The position numbers were made by a program, and so were the translations under genes. DNA of 64,000 bases from Dyadobacter sp. 676 (GTDB lineage Bacteria > Bacteroidota > Bacteroidia > Cytophagales > Spirosomataceae): assembly GCF_040448675.1 (NCBI RefSeq), contig NZ_CP159289.1:4013001-4077000 (forward strand), in the 5' to 3' direction. Below, one piece after another: positions 61,442-64,000 of this stretch (positions are counted from its first letter, which is position 1; each line of letters begins with the position of its first letter). The notes under the pieces were generated by a model, which saw only the letters and a program-made list of their open reading frames with translations, was not told the DNA's origin and did not search any database.

Positions 61442-64000
61442 ATGAAAAGACTTTTACCCATCCTCCTAATAACTATCGATTTGTGCTTCATGCATATGGC
61501 AAGGGCACAGACTACCAGAATTTCCGGCCACATCTTCGACAGCGATTCGCAAAAACCAGTGTCGGGGGTTTCCGTTTCGGTGAAGGGCAAGAATACCGGT
61601 TCCGTTACCAATGCGGAAGGCTATTTTGAACTGAAAACGACTACCCCTGCGACGCTGGTCGTCTCACTGGTGGGCTACGCGCGGCAGGAAAAAGAAGTAG
61701 TTTCTTCGGAAGCGCTGCGGATCGATCTGGTACCGGCCATCGAGGAGCTGAGTCAGGTCGTGATAACGGCTTCGAGGGTGGAGGAGAATATCCTGCGGTC
61801 GCCTGTTAGCATTGAAAAAATGGATTCCCGCGCCATTCAGCAGACGCCTTCCGCCAATTTTTACGATGGTTTGGTTAACCTGAAATCACTCGATATGGTA
61901 ACGAGCAGCCTGACCTACAAGCAAATCAACACCCGCGGGTTCAATACGACGGGCAACAGCCGCTTTTTGCAATTGGTCGACGGCGTGGATAACCAGCCGT
62001 CGGGCCTGGGTTTTGCGATGGGTAACCTTTTCGGTCCGCACGATATCGACGTCGAAAGCGCGGAGCTGATCCCCGGCGCGGCTTCCGCATTGTATGGCCC
62101 GATCGCATTCAACGGAATGCTCAATACACGCACCAAAAATCCATTTGAATACCAGGGACTGAGCGTTCAGACCAAGTTTGGAATCAACCACATCGGCGAT
62201 GGTACCGGCCTGGGGGCGAAGCCGCTCTACGATCTGGCGGTACGTTATGCGAAAGCGTTCAACAACAAGTTTGCGTTTAAAGTCAACGCATCGTACCTGA
62301 AAGGCACCGACTGGTATGCCAACGACTACACGGATATCGATCCGAATACCAGTCCTGAAAACCGCGGCCCCGACAATCCCGGCCGCAACGCGCTGAACAT
62401 CTATGGCGACGAGGTGGCGCAGACGTTGCCGAATATCGGGCGCGTGTCGCGCACGGGTTATGAAGAAAAAGACCTGGCCACCTATGGCGTTTACAGCCTC
62501 AAACTGAGCGGGGCATTGCATTATCGCATTACCGACAAGCTCGAAGCCATTTACCAGGGCAATTTCAACCAGGGCACTGCCCAATACACCGGTTCGAACA
62601 GGTTCGTGATCAATGATTTCAAATTCGTGCAGCACCGTTTGGAACTCCGCGGCAGCAACTTTTACGTACGTGCCTATACGAATCACGAGTACTCAACCAA
62701 TTCCTACAACACCCGCGCATTGGGCCAGCAGATCAACCGCACGTGGGTGAAAGATCTGGCCGGTAACACCGTGGCTCCGAACAAGGCCGATTCGACCTGG
62801 TTTGCGAGATATGCGGCGGCTTACACCGGCGCCATTGCCGGCGTGACGCAGCAAAACCACACGGCTGCCCGCGCATTTGCGGACGAGGGGCGTATCGCCC
62901 CTGGTTCCGACGCATTCAATTCGGCCAAAGACCGGCTCATCAAAACACGCGGATTGGCAGGTGCCGGTATCCTCAGCCAATGCAGCCTGAACCACGTGGA
63001 AGGAATGTACGATTTCAGCTCGCTGCTGAAAGTGATCAATTTTCAGGTGGGCGGTAACTATCGTAAGTACTTCCTCAATACCGGCGGGACGCTTTTTGAC
63101 GACAAGGATAAAAATCTTACCAACGAGGAATACGGCGTTTTTGCCCAGGGTTCGAAATCATTTTGGAAAGACCGTTTGAAGTTGACAGTCTCGGGCCGTT
63201 ACGACAAGAACGAGAACTTCGACGGTCGCTTCACGCCCCGCGCTTCCGTCGTTTTCTCGCCTAATGAAAACCACCATTTTCGCGCTTCGTACCAGACGGG
63301 CTTCCGCAACCCGACGATCGGCGATCAATATATCAAGCTGAATGTCGGCCCGATCATCATTCTCGGCGGCGCACCTGTCAATTCGGTTGGTTTAAATGCC
63401 TATTCCAATTCGGTCACTATTGCTTCGTTTTCGGCTTTCGCAGCGGCATTCGGGGCGGATATGCAGAAAGGTGTTCCGTTCCCGCAAGCCGTGGCCAATA
63501 ACAAGGACAAGCTGGTGAAATCCAATGTGCCTTACATCAAATCGGAAAAAGTGAAAAGCTATGAAGTGGGTTATAAAGCGCTGATCGCGAAACAGCTGTT
63601 GTTTGATATAAATTACTATTACAGCCAATACACCGACTTTATCATCAATACGGTCGTGGCGGCCGCACCGTCGGATATCCTTTCCGCGGATGGTTCGGTG
63701 AACCAGATGGCCGCCATGGAGTTGCTGGGCCCCGGAAGGCAGTTGTATCAGTTGTATACCAATGCAAAGGATAAAGTCTCCATCCAGGGCGTAAGCGCCG
63801 GTTTGACCTACTCTTTACCGAAAAATTACAAGTTATCGGCCAACGCTACATGGATCGATTTCAATATGGGCGACGCCGATCCGAACAATATCCCGGCATT
63901 CAACACGCCGAAATGGAAAACCAACGTCATGTTCGGCAACGCCCGGCTCACCGATCGCCTCGGTTTCAACGTGGCGTGGCACTGGCAGGATGCGTTCGAC
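61442..64000 (+). CDS. TonB-dependent receptor, 3' end outside the window
   Basis: An outer-membrane receptor, open from the ATG at 61442 to the window end (853 codons). It has a signal peptide ending MARAQ, a carboxypeptidase-regulatory-like domain (RISGHIFDSDSQKPVSGVSV), a TonB-box region LSQVVITASRVEENI, and a plug with NTRGFNTTGNSRF and IPGAASALYGPIAFNGML. The barrel follows with strand-rich sequence (FGARLTDRLGFNVAWHW-like terminus not reached). It is not a SusC type, as it lacks the SusC length and signature. Cargo unknown. The start is 26 bases after the CMD stop and may be co-transcribed. Confidence 0.92.
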   Translation, partial: MKRLLPILLITIDLCFMHMARAQTTRISGHIFDSDSQKPVSGVSVSVKGKNTGSVTNAEGYFELKTTTPATLVVSLVGYARQEKEVVSSEALRIDLVPAIEELSQVVITASRVEENILRSPVSIEKMDSRAIQQTPSANFYDGLVNLKSLDMVTSSLTYKQINTRGFNTTGNSRFLQLVDGVDNQPSGLGFAMGNLFGPHDIDVESAELIPGAASALYGPIAFNGMLNTRTKNPFEYQGLSVQTKFGINHIGDGTGLGAKPLYDLAVRYAKAFNNKFAFKVNASYLKGTDWYANDYTDIDPNTSPENRGPDNPGRNALNIYGDEVAQTLPNIGRVSRTGYEEKDLATYGVYSLKLSGALHYRITDKLEAIYQGNFNQGTAQYTGSNRFVINDFKFVQHRLELRGSNFYVRAYTNHEYSTNSYNTRALGQQINRTWVKDLAGNTVAPNKADSTWFARYAAAYTGAIAGVTQQNHTAARAFADEGRIAPGSDAFNSAKDRLIKTRGLAGAGILSQCSLNHVEGMYDFSSLLKVINFQVGGNYRKYFLNTGGTLFDDKDKNLTNEEYGVFAQGSKSFWKDRLKLTVSGRYDKNENFDGRFTPRASVVFSPNENHHFRASYQTGFRNPTIGDQYIKLNVGPIIILGGAPVNSVGLNAYSNSVTIASFSAFAAAFGADMQKGVPFPQAVANNKDKLVKSNVPYIKSEKVKSYEVGYKALIAKQLLFDINYYYSQYTDFIINTVVAAAPSDILSADGSVNQMAAMELLGPGRQLYQLYTNAKDKVSIQGVSAGLTYSLPKNYKLSANATWIDFNMGDADPNNIPAFNTPKWKTNVMFGNARLTDRLGFNVAWHWQDAFD

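Overview
The window looks like a chromosomal segment of an aerobic, glycan-feeding member of the Bacteroidota, most likely order Cytophagales and Dyadobacter- or Spirosoma-like. This is inferred from gene content: a SusC/SusD pair, FG-GAP/ASPIC-UnbV lipoproteins, a PVC-type CxxCH protein, a type IX secretion sorting tail, DUF5686, several TonB receptors, and -7 elements of the TAnnTTTG type. No RNA genes, CRISPR arrays, insertion sequences or prophage genes were recognised.

Layout. 1-2482: a helicase fragment fused to a DUF5686 outer-membrane protein that is itself frameshifted. 2479-3713: an AAA/DUF4143 ATPase divergent from an NAD(P)-binding protein, with a strong palindromic control region between them. 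4552-7527: a large FAD/Fe-S oxidoreductase. 7941-19921: a SusC-SusD-lipoprotein-FG-GAP-FG-GAP locus with no glycoside hydrolase. 19924-27087: a decayed barrel gene, an SDR, purH, a peptidase-like protein, a sodium/solute symporter, a cyclophilin and a lytic transglycosylase. 27559-31559: molybdenum cofactor genes moeA-moaD-moaE-moaCB-moaA. 31703-35061: small secreted proteins, a GT87-like membrane protein and an esterase. 35190-42255: two paralogous PVC-type dehydrogenase-like proteins and a sugar isomerase-like protein. 42410-47675: a lone glycogen-binding domain, a TonB receptor, DoxX, an aldo/keto reductase and an M23 peptidase. 47742-53845: an aminotransferase, a YgiB/YgiC-like pair, an SDR, a cupin and a barrel protein. 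53967-58843 (minus strand): three tandem paralogous lipoproteins followed by a thermolysin-like, T9SS-exported metalloprotease. 59299-64000: a membrane-anchored protein, two peroxidase-related CMD proteins separated by a striking 10-bp repeat array, and the start of another TonB receptor.

Two themes run through the window. First, seven genes or gene positions are frameshifted, and nearly all are repaired by removing one base from a homopolymer. This includes the housekeeping gene purH, so most of these are probably sequence errors rather than gene decay. Second, several spacers carry long-range inverted copies of short words. The clearest is 60591-60801, two oppositely oriented tracts of about nine 10-bp units; three units of the same kind lie inside the broken DUF5686 gene at 1388-1425. 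The repeat family, the lipoprotein-protease operon and the DUF4143 control region are the observations most worth following up.
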